A DNA stretch of 64,000 bases from Alteribacillus sp. YIM 98480 (GCF_009765375.1 NZ_VTOK01000006.1:1-64000); one strand, 5' to 3'. Positions 19,976 through 28,566 are shown, counted from the stretch's first letter. Made by a program: numbers and translations. Notes: generated by a model from the sequence alone, not told the origin.

Positions 19976-21166
19976 TCAACTTACTTTATTGCTATCCAAG
20001 ATATTAGGAGAAGATTGAAGAGCATTTATAAATGCCTCTCCGGCACCATGGATATTTCCTATTCCAAATATTGTTGCATGGTTTGCTTCGTTTATAACTC
20101 TATCTAGTACAGCGTCTGGTTTGGTTCCTTCTAAATTAATAACTTTTTCAAAGGGAAGGTTCCCTTTTTCATAATCAGACAATACGTGGTGAACGTTCTT
20201 TCCTATTAGTATCAATTTTTCTCCATGAAGATGAGGAAGCACGTTATCACTGAAGTCTTTAGTACGGTCGACTCTGTCTTCTCGGCAATTCATAATAACA
20301 ATAGGATGCTCGGTCATAAATTCGGATGACTTAATCCTTTCCCAGATGGAAAGAGTGGAGTGAGCATCATTAGCGGCAAAACTATTAATAAAATAAGAAG
20401 ATTTTTGAGCACCGTCTTTGAATGCTGTGATCTTAAGAGCACCTGGGTCCGGATTTGCGTTTAACATTCCTTTTAAAGCTGTCTCTTTATCAATGTTTAA
20501 ACTTTCCGCCACGGCTAAAGCCACTGCTGCGTTCTCCGGGAAAATCATATAATCGAATGTATGAATAAATCCTTCTGGCAATTTATTCGGGTCAGCACAA
20601 ATGACTTCGGTGTTTCTTTTTTGTGCTATATCGTAAAAATAAGAATAAAACGGACCATCTGTCGTGATTAATGTGCCGTCATATGGAATAGTCGAAGCAA
20701 AGCCGTCCGCCACATGCTGAAGGGTAGGGCCCATTACATCCATATGGTCTTCATATACATTTAAAATGACACCAATATTTGCTTGTAAAAAATGTTTTTG
20801 AAGAACGTCTTGATATTCTGGATTAATCGCCATGCATTCACTCACAAATGCTTCTGCTCTTTGGGCCGAAACCTGTTGTAAAATTGTTTTTTGTTCTTTA
20901 ATGTTTGGTCCTTCTAGCCTTCTTACGATAGGTGTTTCTTGTCGTTGCCAGTCAATAAGGCGAGCAGAAGTGCCCGTTGTTTTTCCGAAAGTCTTGTATC
21001 CCGCTTCCGTTAACACGCCGGTTATCAGGCGGGTTACGGTAGATTTGCCCCGGATCCCATTTACGTTCACACGAACGGGAATCGTATCAATTTCTTTTTG
21101 ATGTTTTCGTTTTTCTTGATAGCCGAAATAACATAAAATGGCACATGCCATTAATATAAGAAGCAT
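19976..21166 (-). CDS. capB: Poly-gamma-glutamate synthase CapB/PgsB
   Basis: Mur-ligase-like amide ligase that polymerises glutamate through gamma-carboxyl activation by ATP. 396 aa; an N-terminal membrane anchor (about 1-15) and the nucleotide-binding motif NGIRGKSTVTR (about 35-45) are visible, as are NVYEDHMDVMG and NCREDRVDRT typical of CapB. RBS AGGAGG with good spacing. Third gene of the cap operon, 120 nt after the small capE-like gene. Length and motifs are normal. Confidence 0.95.
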   Translation of the reverse strand: MLLILMACAILCYFGYQEKRKHQKEIDTIPVRVNVNGIRGKSTVTRLITGVLTEAGYKTFGKTTGTSARLIDWQRQETPIVRRLEGPNIKEQKTILQQVSAQRAEAFVSECMAINPEYQDVLQKHFLQANIGVILNVYEDHMDVMGPTLQHVADGFASTIPYDGTLITTDGPFYSYFYDIAQKRNTEVICADPNKLPEGFIHTFDYMIFPENAAVALAVAESLNIDKETALKGMLNANPDPGALKITAFKDGAQKSSYFINSFAANDAHSTLSIWERIKSSEFMTEHPIVIMNCREDRVDRTKDFSDNVLPHLHGEKLILIGKNVHHVLSDYEKGNLPFEKVINLEGTKPDAVLDRVINEANHATIFGIGNIHGAGEAFINALQSSPNILDSNKVS

Positions 21167-21286
21167 GGCTTGTCCTCCTAGTCAGCCCTGTATTTCTAAT
21201 GCTCTTATTTACTCACACCGTGCATAAAATGGGGCGTCCTTTAACTTCATTTGATCGGACGCCTGATTTTGCATAAAATTACTTTT

Positions 21287-21448
21287 TTAATCGGTTAAAA
21301 AACTTTCATCTTCCTCTTCCTGTTGGAGTTGAGAATCGATAGCTTCTGATTCTTGCGGCGTTAGATTTTCATCATGTTTAAAAAAATACATGAATAATAC
21401 TAGACCTAATAAGAATAAATAAGGAAGTATTGTTTTTAGTTTAGGCAT
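21287..21448 (-). CDS. Small membrane protein, CapE/PgsE-like
   Basis: A 53-aa ORF between ggt and capB. It has a hydrophobic membrane segment (about residues 6-23) followed by a very acidic tail (LQQEEEDESFLTD). The RBS is a modest AGGTG. CapE/PgsE proteins are small single-pass peptides needed for or stimulating PGA synthesis; position and architecture support that role, but the sequence is too short and divergent for certainty. Confidence 0.6.
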   Translation of the reverse strand: MPKLKTILPYLFLLGLVLFMYFFKHDENLTPQESEAIDSQLQQEEEDESFLTD

Positions 21449-21468
21449 AAAAACCACACCTGCAAATA

Positions 21469-23136
21469 TTAATTAATATCGAATGAACCTTCTCTTCGTT
21501 CATCAGCAATTCCAGTCATCTCCTGTTTGTCGTAATCTTTTATTAAAGCTGAAACATTTCCGAAATAGGTGCTTACACCTTCCACTTGATAATCATATCC
21601 GTAGCTTTCTAGTTGTGCAATAAGACTCTGGTCCTCAATAAATGCTTCAGTATCTTCTAGATGAATCAGGTCTTTCTCAGGGTGAAAGCGACCGGCATTA
21701 ACGGTGTCCTGGTAATCTTCTTCCAAGTATGCCTGTCTAATCAAAAACTGGGATAGAACACCAGGAATACGGTTGCCCCCCGGAGTGCCTATTCCCATAA
21801 CAACTTCGGAAGTCTCATTTTTTATAATACTAGGGGCAATAAAACTGCGTGGACGTTTTCCAATTTCTATATAATTAGGTGAATTTGGATCATCGCTGAA
21901 GTTGCCCAAGTTGCTGTTCATCCACATGCCATCTACCATGTTTCCCGAGCCGAAGAAATTTCCTAAAGTGTTTGTAGCTGAAACTGTTTTTCCTTCTTTA
22001 TCAATGATGACAAAATGAGTGGTGCTTGTATGTTCTTGCATATTGTTATCCTGTTCTACATCTAATATAACTTCTTCGCTTAATCTGTTTTCGGTGACAT
22101 AATTCGCACGTTCCCTAATAAAGTCATCACTTGTCAGATGGTCAACATTGACATTTTCAAAATTAGGATCGCCAATGGTGTTCAATCGTTGATAATATGC
22201 TTCCCTTGTAATTTCGCTCATTAAATGTATATACTCGGCCTTATTGTTGTTTAAATAGTTTTTAATATTCAAATGTTCGGCCATGCCAAGCATTTGAATG
22301 AAGGTTGTTCCTGAAAGTGGAGGTGGAGCAGAATAAACGGTATGATCTTCAAATGTCCCTTTTACGGGTTCCTTTTCATCTACAGTATATTGAGACAGAT
22401 CACTGCTGTTAATATGGGGAACTTGGCCAGATATACTGTTTGAAACGTTTCCTTCGTAAAAATCATTTAAACCTTCTGTTTGTAACTGTTTTAATGTATT
22501 AGCTAAGTCTTCTTGCACAAGTGTTTCTCCAATTTCAATTGGTTCTCCTTCAGGGTAAAAATGAGGTACTTCTTCTGTCTGAATCCGGTGTGCTGCATTT
22601 TTTAAGCGGTAGTGTAAATCTGGGTTGACCTTAAATCCATTCTCAGCATAAGAAATAGCCGGTTGGAGCAGCTCATCTATTGGCAGTTCTCCATGTGTTT
22701 CATGTATAGTCTGCATCCCCTTAACAAATCCAGGAATTGCGATTTGGTCAGCAGGATTTTGGGTTGAAGCTGTTTCCCGGTAATCATAAGTGATAGGATC
22801 GTTTTTTAAAGAAGGCATATACAGCATGGCACCGCCGCCTCCTAAGCCAGAGCCATAAGGTTCTGTGACTGCTAAGGTGAAGGAAACAGCTACTGCAGCA
22901 TCGATGGCGTTGCCTCCTTTTTCCAAAATATCCATTCCGGTTTCAATTGCGTAGTCGTTAGAGGAACTTACCCCGTATCCTTCAAATTCTTCTAAGGAAA
23001 CTTTTTGTGCGTCATCTTCAAAATCGGGTGATGAGTCCTCAGCATTTTCGTTCCACGTATTAGACATGAAAAAATAAATAGCGAAACCTAGTATGATGAT
23101 CCCTGCTAATATATTAGTAAGTTTTGTGGCAGACAA
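21469..23136 (-). CDS. ggt: Membrane-anchored gamma-glutamyltranspeptidase (CapD/Ggt-like)
   Basis: Gamma-glutamyltransferase of the Ntn-hydrolase fold, 555 aa. An N-terminal hydrophobic segment (about 8-24) looks like an uncleaved anchor. The autoprocessing site is Thr372 in STTHFVIID, and the large-subunit motif EPYGSGLGGGG and the small-subunit GIGTPGGNRIPG are present. As the first gene of the cap operon it may cut or transfer PGA chains, like CapD (wall anchoring) or secreted Ggt (degradation); the sequence alone does not decide. Start is TTG, 13 nt after AAAGGAG, longer spacing than usual. Confidence 0.9.
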   Translation of the reverse strand: MSATKLTNILAGIIILGFAIYFFMSNTWNENAEDSSPDFEDDAQKVSLEEFEGYGVSSSNDYAIETGMDILEKGGNAIDAAVAVSFTLAVTEPYGSGLGGGGAMLYMPSLKNDPITYDYRETASTQNPADQIAIPGFVKGMQTIHETHGELPIDELLQPAISYAENGFKVNPDLHYRLKNAAHRIQTEEVPHFYPEGEPIEIGETLVQEDLANTLKQLQTEGLNDFYEGNVSNSISGQVPHINSSDLSQYTVDEKEPVKGTFEDHTVYSAPPPLSGTTFIQMLGMAEHLNIKNYLNNNKAEYIHLMSEITREAYYQRLNTIGDPNFENVNVDHLTSDDFIRERANYVTENRLSEEVILDVEQDNNMQEHTSTTHFVIIDKEGKTVSATNTLGNFFGSGNMVDGMWMNSNLGNFSDDPNSPNYIEIGKRPRSFIAPSIIKNETSEVVMGIGTPGGNRIPGVLSQFLIRQAYLEEDYQDTVNAGRFHPEKDLIHLEDTEAFIEDQSLIAQLESYGYDYQVEGVSTYFGNVSALIKDYDKQEMTGIADERREGSFDIN

Positions 23137-23164
23137 ATTTTTTTGGCACTCCTTTCAAAAAACG

Positions 23165-23182
23165 ACAACAACTCTATGTTGT
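23165..23182. promoter_or_regulatory. Inverted repeat in the cap operon leader
   Basis: ACAACA-N6-TGTTGT (23165-23170 / 23177-23182), between the weak TATACA-like -10 of the minus-strand cap operon and the ggt RBS. It could be an operator or a leader hairpin; no regulator is implied by the sequence. Confidence 0.25.
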
Positions 23183-23299
23183 ATATCCTAACAATAAAGG
23201 ATTTAAAACGCCATTGGATCGAAAATAATTGATAATATTTGATATTCTTTTAGATTTCTTTCTATTTTTTACTAAAATGCGTAAACTATAAAAGGTAGT

Positions 23300-24061
23300 A
23301 TGAAAGTGGGTGAAATCATGGAGGAATTCATACTGGCAAGTGGATTATCTGCATTTGCCACCGGATTAGGAGCAATTCCTGCGATATTATTAAGAAACAC
23401 AACTCACCGAGGAAAAGATATGCTGCTTGCTTTTAGTGCAGGAATGATGATGGCAGCATCTATGTTTGAACTTATACCAGAGAGCTTAAACCTTGGTGGT
23501 TATGAGGCTGCTTTTATTGGAATATTTCTTGGAATGTTGATTTTAACATTATTAGAACAGAATATTCCTCATGAACATATTGAACGGACCGATAATAATG
23601 AGTATTTTGACATTAAAATGATTGATCGAAAAGCACTGCTTATTATAATGGCCATCACGCTTCATAATATACCGGAAGGGTTGTCTGTCGGGGTAAGTTA
23701 TAATAGTGGGATAGAAGGTCTTGGCTTATTGATAGCTCTTGCTATTGGGGTTCAGAATGCGCCGGAAGGTTTTATCATCGCATTCTTTTTAATCGAACAA
23801 GGAGTTAAAAAAAGCCATGCATTTTTAATAGCTTTAGGTACAGGTTGTATGGAGTGGATTGCAGCTTTTGTTGGTTTTTGGTTAACGGCGGTTGCAAGTC
23901 AGTTAGTTCCCATAGGATTAGCTTTTGCGGCCGGATCTATGCTATATATTGTGTACAAAGAATTAATTCCCGAAAGTCACGGGGATGGATATGCATTAAG
24001 TGCAACGTATTCATTTACAGGCGGGCTGCTATTGATGGTAGCTATGACATGGTTTTTTTAA
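23300..24061 (+). CDS. ZIP-family metal transporter
   Basis: A 253-aa integral membrane protein with about eight hydrophobic segments. Two metal-site motifs of the ZIP family are visible: HNIPEGLSVG in helix IV and QNAPEGF in helix V, the latter with Gln replacing the first His. A zinc, iron or manganese importer of the ZupT type is likely. Two starts are possible (ATG 23300 or ATG 23321); GTGGGTGA precedes the second. Divergent from the cap operon. A dispersed repeat starts right after the stop. Confidence 0.88.
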   Translation: MKVGEIMEEFILASGLSAFATGLGAIPAILLRNTTHRGKDMLLAFSAGMMMAASMFELIPESLNLGGYEAAFIGIFLGMLILTLLEQNIPHEHIERTDNNEYFDIKMIDRKALLIIMAITLHNIPEGLSVGVSYNSGIEGLGLLIALAIGVQNAPEGFIIAFFLIEQGVKKSHAFLIALGTGCMEWIAAFVGFWLTAVASQLVPIGLAFAAGSMLYIVYKELIPESHGDGYALSATYSFTGGLLLMVAMTWFF

Positions 24062-24089
24062 AAGGTAAGAAATGATAAATTGTTTTTGA

Positions 24090-24446
24090 TGTCTAGCTTC
24101 AGCGCCCAGCTGCTCAGGCGCACACGAGAAAGAGGAACTTTTGTTAAAACCGCGACGTCCTGTCGCAACGCAAAAGTCAACACCTCCTGTGCAAGCCAGT
24201 TCAGCGTTGTCACAGGACGTCCTTCCACACGATGTGGTGCCTTTTACGTTGCACATTCGTCGCCAAAAACGCCACGTCCTGTGGCATTGGCGACATTAGC
24301 ACATCCTATGCGTCGACGTGTTCGATTTTAGTAGAAGTTCATTAAAATGAGCTGAACGTCTTCCCTTTCGACTCCGGGCCGCAGGCGACCCTGCGCGAAA
24401 GCTCCAGAACCTGTGGCGGCTGACCAGGGCGCTTGCGCTTTTCTTA
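24090..24446 (+). repeat. Dispersed repeat R1, long variant with GTCCT-loop hairpins
   Basis: About 357 bp with the same ends as the 125-bp copies at 30158 and 46400 (TGTCTAGC at the left, GGGCGCTTGCGCTTTTCTT at the right), but with a different GC-rich core. The core holds several hairpins with a TCCT loop: GCGAC-GTCCT-GTCGC (24152-24166), CAC-CTCCT-GTG (24181-24191), GCCAC-GTCCT-GTGGC (24271-24285, nested inside GTCGCCA/TGGCGAC at 24259-24294) and GCA-CATCCTA-TGC (24299-24311). The frame open across it (24080-24331) has no coding character. Confidence 0.75.
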
Positions 24447-24464
24447 GTGAGGTGAATCAACGAG

Positions 24465-24566
24465 GTGGACAACAATAAATTAGAAAAAATGCTTGCATTA
24501 ATAAGTTTTTTCGTTGGAATTATTTTATTCCTTTCGTTAATAAGACAGTTAATAGATTTTTTTTGA
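24465..24566 (+). CDS. Possible 33-aa membrane microprotein
   Basis: A GTG-started ORF just after the R1 repeat encoding 33 residues with one strong hydrophobic segment (MLALISFFVGIILFLSLI) between charged ends. GTGAGGTG lies about 9 nt upstream. Codon use is AT-rich like the neighbours. Could be chance; no family recognised. Confidence 0.3.
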   Translation: MDNNKLEKMLALISFFVGIILFLSLIRQLIDFF

Positions 24567-24605
24567 AGAATTAGTCTAGGAATTTTGAAGTATTTATTCT
24601 AAAAG

Positions 24606-24941
24606 TTAGGTTTGAAAATATAAATGATAATGATGCTGACAGCCTGGGTTATATAAAGCTTTGCACACAGGGCAAGAATAGTTGCATTTTAAATATTCTT
24701 GAATGGTGAGTTTATATCCGCAAGCTCCGCAAAGAATGGCTTTTTGGTTCCATTGATCTTTAGGCCATTGTAGAGGGGGGTGATCGCATATTTGTTCATG
24801 ACATTTATAACAGCAGAAAAAATCTCCACAGCAAAAAAATTGAATAGCAATGATATCTTCTTTCTTATGATAGTGGGCACAGCGGCTTTGTTTATCCGGG
24901 CGGACCCCTTTTACAACGGTATTACCTATATTTACTTTCAT
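24606..24941 (-). CDS. CHY-type zinc finger protein
   Basis: A 111-aa Cys/His-rich protein. The pattern CAHYHKKEDIIAIQFFCC followed by FCCYKCHEQ and DH matches the CHY zinc finger of RCHY1-type proteins; two further CxxC pairs (CGAC, CPVC) and a GCQHHYHLYF tail add metal sites. Bacillus has short stand-alone proteins of this type with unknown role. ATG 24941 has AGAGGG 5 nt upstream; an in-frame TTG at 24962 is possible but less likely. It faces the ZIP transporter, so a metal theme is tempting but unproven. Confidence 0.85.
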   Translation of the reverse strand: MKVNIGNTVVKGVRPDKQSRCAHYHKKEDIIAIQFFCCGDFFCCYKCHEQICDHPPLQWPKDQWNQKAILCGACGYKLTIQEYLKCNYSCPVCKALYNPGCQHHYHLYFQT

Positions 24942-25114
24942 AATAACCCTCTTTTTGTGCAATGATAAAACAGATTACAATTAGTGAGAAAACGTTGCCT
25001 GCTTCTTAAACTGTATGCGTTGTTGACAAGATAACTTTATTCATTCCTAAGACAGTATAACAAAAAATCAGGAAAAATAATGTTTAATTTCATAGGAGGA
25101 GGGTATATACATCA

Positions 25115-25183
25115 ATGTCTCTTATTTTATTTAGAGGTACTAATATTTCTGTCACCGAATGTTCATTGACCGTTTGGTGTTGA
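25115..25183 (+). CDS. Possible 22-codon micro-ORF
   Basis: ATG 25115 follows GGAGGAGGG (25096-25103) at 11 nt and opens 22 codons ending TGA. No hydrophobic or known motif. In the interval 24963-25376 only this, a promoter and a 4-codon ORF were found. Confidence 0.2.
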   Translation: MSLILFRGTNISVTECSLTVWC

Positions 25184-25255
25184 TGGCGTATTATTAAAGT
25201 TGGAATAAAACCAAAAGCTAATTTGTGACAAAAGTTAGAATTTTCATTCAATTAA

Positions 25256-25284
25256 TCGACACATTGTTGCTTTTGTGTTATATT
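25256..25284 (+). promoter_or_regulatory. SigA-type promoter of the 25377 gene
   Basis: TCGACA at 25256-25261, a 17-nt spacer and TATATT at 25279-25284. The leader of about 86 nt carries a 4-codon ORF (25338-25352, MATV) with its own GAAGGAG, ahead of the main RBS. Confidence 0.55.
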
Positions 25285-25376
25285 TATTCTATGCGTTAAT
25301 GTTCAGAATTTTCTACATTACATGAAGGAGATGGTTCATGGCAACGGTGTAGAGTATTTTTTAAGGAGGAGATCGT

Positions 25377-25811
25377 ATGCCTGTAAAAGAAAATCAAGAA
25401 ACACTTGTAAGAACCAAAGCAAAAGAGCTCTGCAGTGCAATGGAATTAAGGGGTTGGGCAAGCACAAAATTTGTACCTACTCCGCCTTATGGATATACGC
25501 TAGTGAGTATGACGGGATGTCGTGCGTGGTTTGGCAAACGGTGGGGCATGATTTGCGATGATATGGAAGATCATCTTAAACTTGTATTAGATATTCCAAG
25601 AGGAAGGTCATCGGCTGAAGAAATTTCTGAACGGTTAAACCTTCCATTAGTAAGCGGCAACAAAGGGAAAAGCGGAGTTGAAATGATTGATAACCGGGAT
25701 CGTATTACTGTAGTTCTCTATCTGTTTACAGATGAATTAAAAAATACGCAATTCCGGAATAGTGAAGTAATGGAATTTGTTAGTGATGTTAGACGTTGGT
25801 CCTGCCTGTAA
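25377..25811 (+). CDS. Unknown 144-aa protein
   Basis: Not recognised. A soluble protein with no signal peptide or membrane segment. It has a Trp/Gly-rich middle (GYTLVSMTGCRAWFGKRWGM), an amphipathic acidic stretch and a C-terminal beta-rich part. AAGGAGG gives an excellent RBS, and a strong promoter and a strong terminator make it a well-defined single-gene unit, so it is almost surely real. The three Cys do not form a CxxC motif. Confidence 0.85.
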   Translation: MPVKENQETLVRTKAKELCSAMELRGWASTKFVPTPPYGYTLVSMTGCRAWFGKRWGMICDDMEDHLKLVLDIPRGRSSAEEISERLNLPLVSGNKGKSGVEMIDNRDRITVVLYLFTDELKNTQFRNSEVMEFVSDVRRWSCL

Positions 25812-25835
25812 ACTTCATAATTAAGAACCACACAG

Positions 25836-25869
25836 GGCGTCACCCTTCTCGGGTGCGCTTATTTTTTTG
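25836..25869 (+). terminator. Terminator of the 25377 gene
   Basis: A GC-rich hairpin (GCG-T-CACCC / GGGTG-CGC) with a short loop, followed by seven or more T's. Confidence 0.8.
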
Positions 25870-25974
25870 TGAAAGTAATTTTTCCATCGAATATGGTAAA
25901 ACATAATAATAGACGTCACTGAACCTTTTTAAACCGAATGCGTCAATCCCTTTCATGTTGGAGGTCTTTTTAGA

Positions 25975-26715
25975 ATGACACTTAATAAAACAGTAATTAT
26001 TACAGGTGCAAGCAGTGGAATAGGTGAAGCAGCTGCAAGAAAATTGACTCAAGAAGGAGCCAATGTTGTGCTTGCTGCTAGAAGTATAAATAAATTAAAA
26101 CAATTGCAATCAGAACTAATCAATAATAAAGGAGAAGTGATTGTTCGCCAAACAGATGTTACTTCGTTAGATGAAATGAAGCAGCTGGCCGCTTTCGCCA
26201 TAGAATCATTTGGTAAAATAGATGTGATGTTTAATAATGCAGGTTTAATGCCGCTTTCTTATATGAAAAACACGAAAGTAGACGAATGGAATCGTATGAT
26301 TGATGTTAATATCAAAGGTGTATTGAATGGGTTTGCAGCAGTATGTAATCATATGCTTGCCAGAAATCAAGGTCATATTATTACAACTTCTTCTGATGCA
26401 GCACATAAAGTTTTTGTTGGATCTGCAGTTTATAGTGCTACAAAGCATGCTGTGTCTGCTATTATGAAAGGATTGAAGCTAGAAATGGCAAGGACGGATT
26501 TACGATTTACGGCGATTTCTCCAGGAGCTGTTGCTACTGATTTAACGAATACCATTACGGATGAAAATATTTTAAAGAACATGAATGAAGAAGGGATGCC
26601 TTTTGAACCTCTGAAAAGTGAAGATGTAGCGGAGGTAGTATATTATGCTGTCACTCAGCCTGCAAATGTAGATGTAAATGAAATAGTGGTGCGTCCTGTT
26701 CATCAGGATGGATGA
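25975..26715 (+). CDS. Short-chain dehydrogenase/reductase
   Basis: Classical NAD(P)-dependent SDR, 246 aa. TGASSGIG cofactor loop at 10-17, NNAG near 88, catalytic Tyr153 and Lys157 in YSATK, with the Ser about 13 residues before. AARS after the second strand suggests NADP preference. Substrate unknown; the closest type is the YMR226c/serine-3-dehydrogenase-like group. RBS TTGGAGG. Apparently monocistronic. Confidence 0.92.
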   Translation: MTLNKTVIITGASSGIGEAAARKLTQEGANVVLAARSINKLKQLQSELINNKGEVIVRQTDVTSLDEMKQLAAFAIESFGKIDVMFNNAGLMPLSYMKNTKVDEWNRMIDVNIKGVLNGFAAVCNHMLARNQGHIITTSSDAAHKVFVGSAVYSATKHAVSAIMKGLKLEMARTDLRFTAISPGAVATDLTNTITDENILKNMNEEGMPFEPLKSEDVAEVVYYAVTQPANVDVNEIVVRPVHQDG

Positions 26716-26803
26716 TACGTTCACATTTGTAACATTTTTATGTTTCCATTAAAATGAAGGTAGAAAAAGAAGAGGGATGATTGAAAAAAGGGGGAGGCGT
26801 ACA

Positions 26804-27463
26804 TTGGCTTGTATTTTGATCGTTGTTACAAATGCTGGCAACGTAATAAATGGAAGAGAGACGGGAGTATGGTTATCTGAATTCGCAGAATCTTATCTCA
26901 CTTTTGTTGATGCTGGTCATGAGGTTATTATTGCAAGCCCAAAGGGAGGAGAAGCTCCGATAGACCCAAAAAGCAAAGGAGAGGCGCTTCTTAAAAAGTG
27001 GGAAGAAGCAGCTGATGTTTTAAAAAACACTATCTCTCTTGATAATTTAGACAGTGAAGACTTTGACGGTATTTTTTTAGCAGGCGGTCATGGAACAATG
27101 TTTGATTTCCCTAGTAGTGAACGTCTTCAATACATATTAACTGAGATGGCAGAAGATAATAAAGTGATAGGAGCTGTGTGTCATGGTTCCGCTGGTTTCA
27201 CACATTTCCTTTTACCTGATGGAACTCCATTTTTAGAAGGGAAGCGGTTAACGACTTTTACAAATAAAGAAGAAAAAGAAATGGATTTAGACAAAGATAT
27301 GCCTTTTCTATTAGAGTCTAAAGTAAGAGAACTAGGGGCTACTTTTGTCGCTGCTCCTATTTTTACAGAAAATGTAGAAATGGATGGAAATTTTATAACC
27401 GGTCAAAACCCGCAGTCAACTTTACGAACGGCTAAAATGTTCTTAGAGAAAATAGAACAGTAA
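26804..27463 (+). CDS. DJ-1/PfpI superfamily protein (Hsp31-like)
   Basis: Type 1 glutamine-amidotransferase-like domain, 219 aa. The nucleophile elbow AVCHGSAGF, the AGGHGTMFDF motif and the early conserved WLSEFAESY segment place it with Hsp31/YraA-like chaperone-deglycases. The open frame reaches ATG 26777, but that codon directly abuts AGAGGG, whereas GGGGAGG lies 7 nt before TTG 26804, so TTG is preferred. Possibly a stress protein together with the upstream SDR. Confidence 0.88.
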   Translation: MACILIVVTNAGNVINGRETGVWLSEFAESYLTFVDAGHEVIIASPKGGEAPIDPKSKGEALLKKWEEAADVLKNTISLDNLDSEDFDGIFLAGGHGTMFDFPSSERLQYILTEMAEDNKVIGAVCHGSAGFTHFLLPDGTPFLEGKRLTTFTNKEEKEMDLDKDMPFLLESKVRELGATFVAAPIFTENVEMDGNFITGQNPQSTLRTAKMFLEKIEQ

Positions 27464-27475
27464 GAGGGGCTGGTT

Positions 27476-27921
27476 ATGACCGAAGAAAAGGCTTATAAAA
27501 TTTTGCAGCGTTTTTTTACGGATGAATGAATGCAGTAGGAAAAACGAAGAGTCTTACGGATTTTATATCGTCATTTAAAAGAACAATTGAATGTATTAGG
27601 TGTTAGAGATCAACCTGAAAGTGCAAATAATAAGTTGGAACGATGTAAAGAATTTGCTTATATGCCTGGAGATAATATTTTAAAAACTATGCAATATGTT
27701 TTTAATGCGGCTCGAGGGGAACGTATCTTAAATAAAGATGAAGCCCGCCTGCATCTTCAACGTATTTACAAAACATTATATCAGCCGGCTGGGAGAAACG
27801 TCCTGTCATACCAGAAAGTTTTTGGATCACTCCGTTAGGGGCAGCATGTTTAGCAGCAGAAGAAGGGGTAGAAACTATATTTGATCTTTTAAATGAAGTA
27901 GAAAAAGCAGAGAGGGAATAA
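27476..27921 (+). pseudogene. Decayed gene with two nonsense codons and a frameshift
   Basis: One frame starting at ATG 27476 reads MTEEKAYKILQRFFTDE, then TGA and TAG (27527-27538), then continues as a well-formed helical sequence (from EKRRVLRILYRHLKEQ to IYKTLYQPAG). After about 27790 the sense continues in another frame (RPVIPESFWITPLGAACLAA and on) to a stop at 27921. Read through, about 148 residues of a soluble helical protein, perhaps DNA-binding. Family not recognised. A sequencing error could explain one lesion but hardly three. Confidence 0.65.
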
Positions 27922-28036
27922 TTAACAATTGGAATCAAACCATGAAACTTTATTAAAAGTATAGGAAACTTTCTTTATAAATGTTACAATATTTAAAAGT
28001 TTAGAATCAGACAAAATTTGAAAGACGGGGTGCGGA

Positions 28037-28525
28037 ATGAAAGCGTATCGTCGTAAATTTTATTATTTAGGACAAAACCAGCGGACGATGGAACCTATGA
28101 GCATGGATCGTATTAGACAAGCCGGATTTGATATAACAGTAAAGAGAGATGACTTGCCTTACATGATTAGCTTTTGCCGTGAATGGCGGTCGTTTTTCGA
28201 AAAAACAGCAAAACATGTTCATCCTCTTTATCGTCCTTATATAGAAGAATCTTCTTCCTTTTTTGATGATCAGGTAGAACAAATGACACTCTGTACGGCA
28301 CCGCATCATGATACAAACACGTACATTCTTCCTTTCACAGATCTGGTTTCAGCTTTAATGCTTGCATATGATGCATTTGACAGAGTTCTTGATGCCTATC
28401 AAAGTATGCCTGCTCATTTCGAGACAGCTTTGAAGTATTACAGGCAATTTTCATTAAAATCAGACACTGATAAAGCTCAGTTTATTTTAAATCATCTGCC
28501 AGATCTGAGATTAAGTGTTGAATGA
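28037..28525 (+). CDS. Unknown 162-aa protein
   Basis: Not recognised. Soluble, mostly helical, rich in aromatic residues; basic start (MKAYRRKFYYLG), no signal peptide, with one central HPLYRPYIEESSSFF segment and a DLVSALMLAYDAFDRVL helix. The RBS is GGGGTG. A terminator follows. Likely a lineage-specific Bacillaceae protein. Confidence 0.75.
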   Translation: MKAYRRKFYYLGQNQRTMEPMSMDRIRQAGFDITVKRDDLPYMISFCREWRSFFEKTAKHVHPLYRPYIEESSSFFDDQVEQMTLCTAPHHDTNTYILPFTDLVSALMLAYDAFDRVLDAYQSMPAHFETALKYYRQFSLKSDTDKAQFILNHLPDLRLSVE

Positions 28526-28534
28526 TGAAGTATT

Positions 28535-28566
28535 AAAAACTCCGATAGATTCGGGGTTTTTTTTGT
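28535..28566 (+). terminator. Terminator of the 28037 gene
   Basis: Stem AAAACTCCGA / TTCGGGGTTTT with a 4-nt loop and a run of eight T's. Confidence 0.8.

Noticed and set aside
24080-24331. 83-codon ORF in the 24-kb repeat
   Set aside because: Falls within the structured R1 repeat, Arg/Thr/Ser-rich without RBS; hairpins explain the open frame.
25322-25561. 79-codon ORF overlapping the start of the 144-aa gene
   Set aside because: Out of frame with the gene that has the strong RBS and protein-like composition; Cys/Arg-rich shadow.
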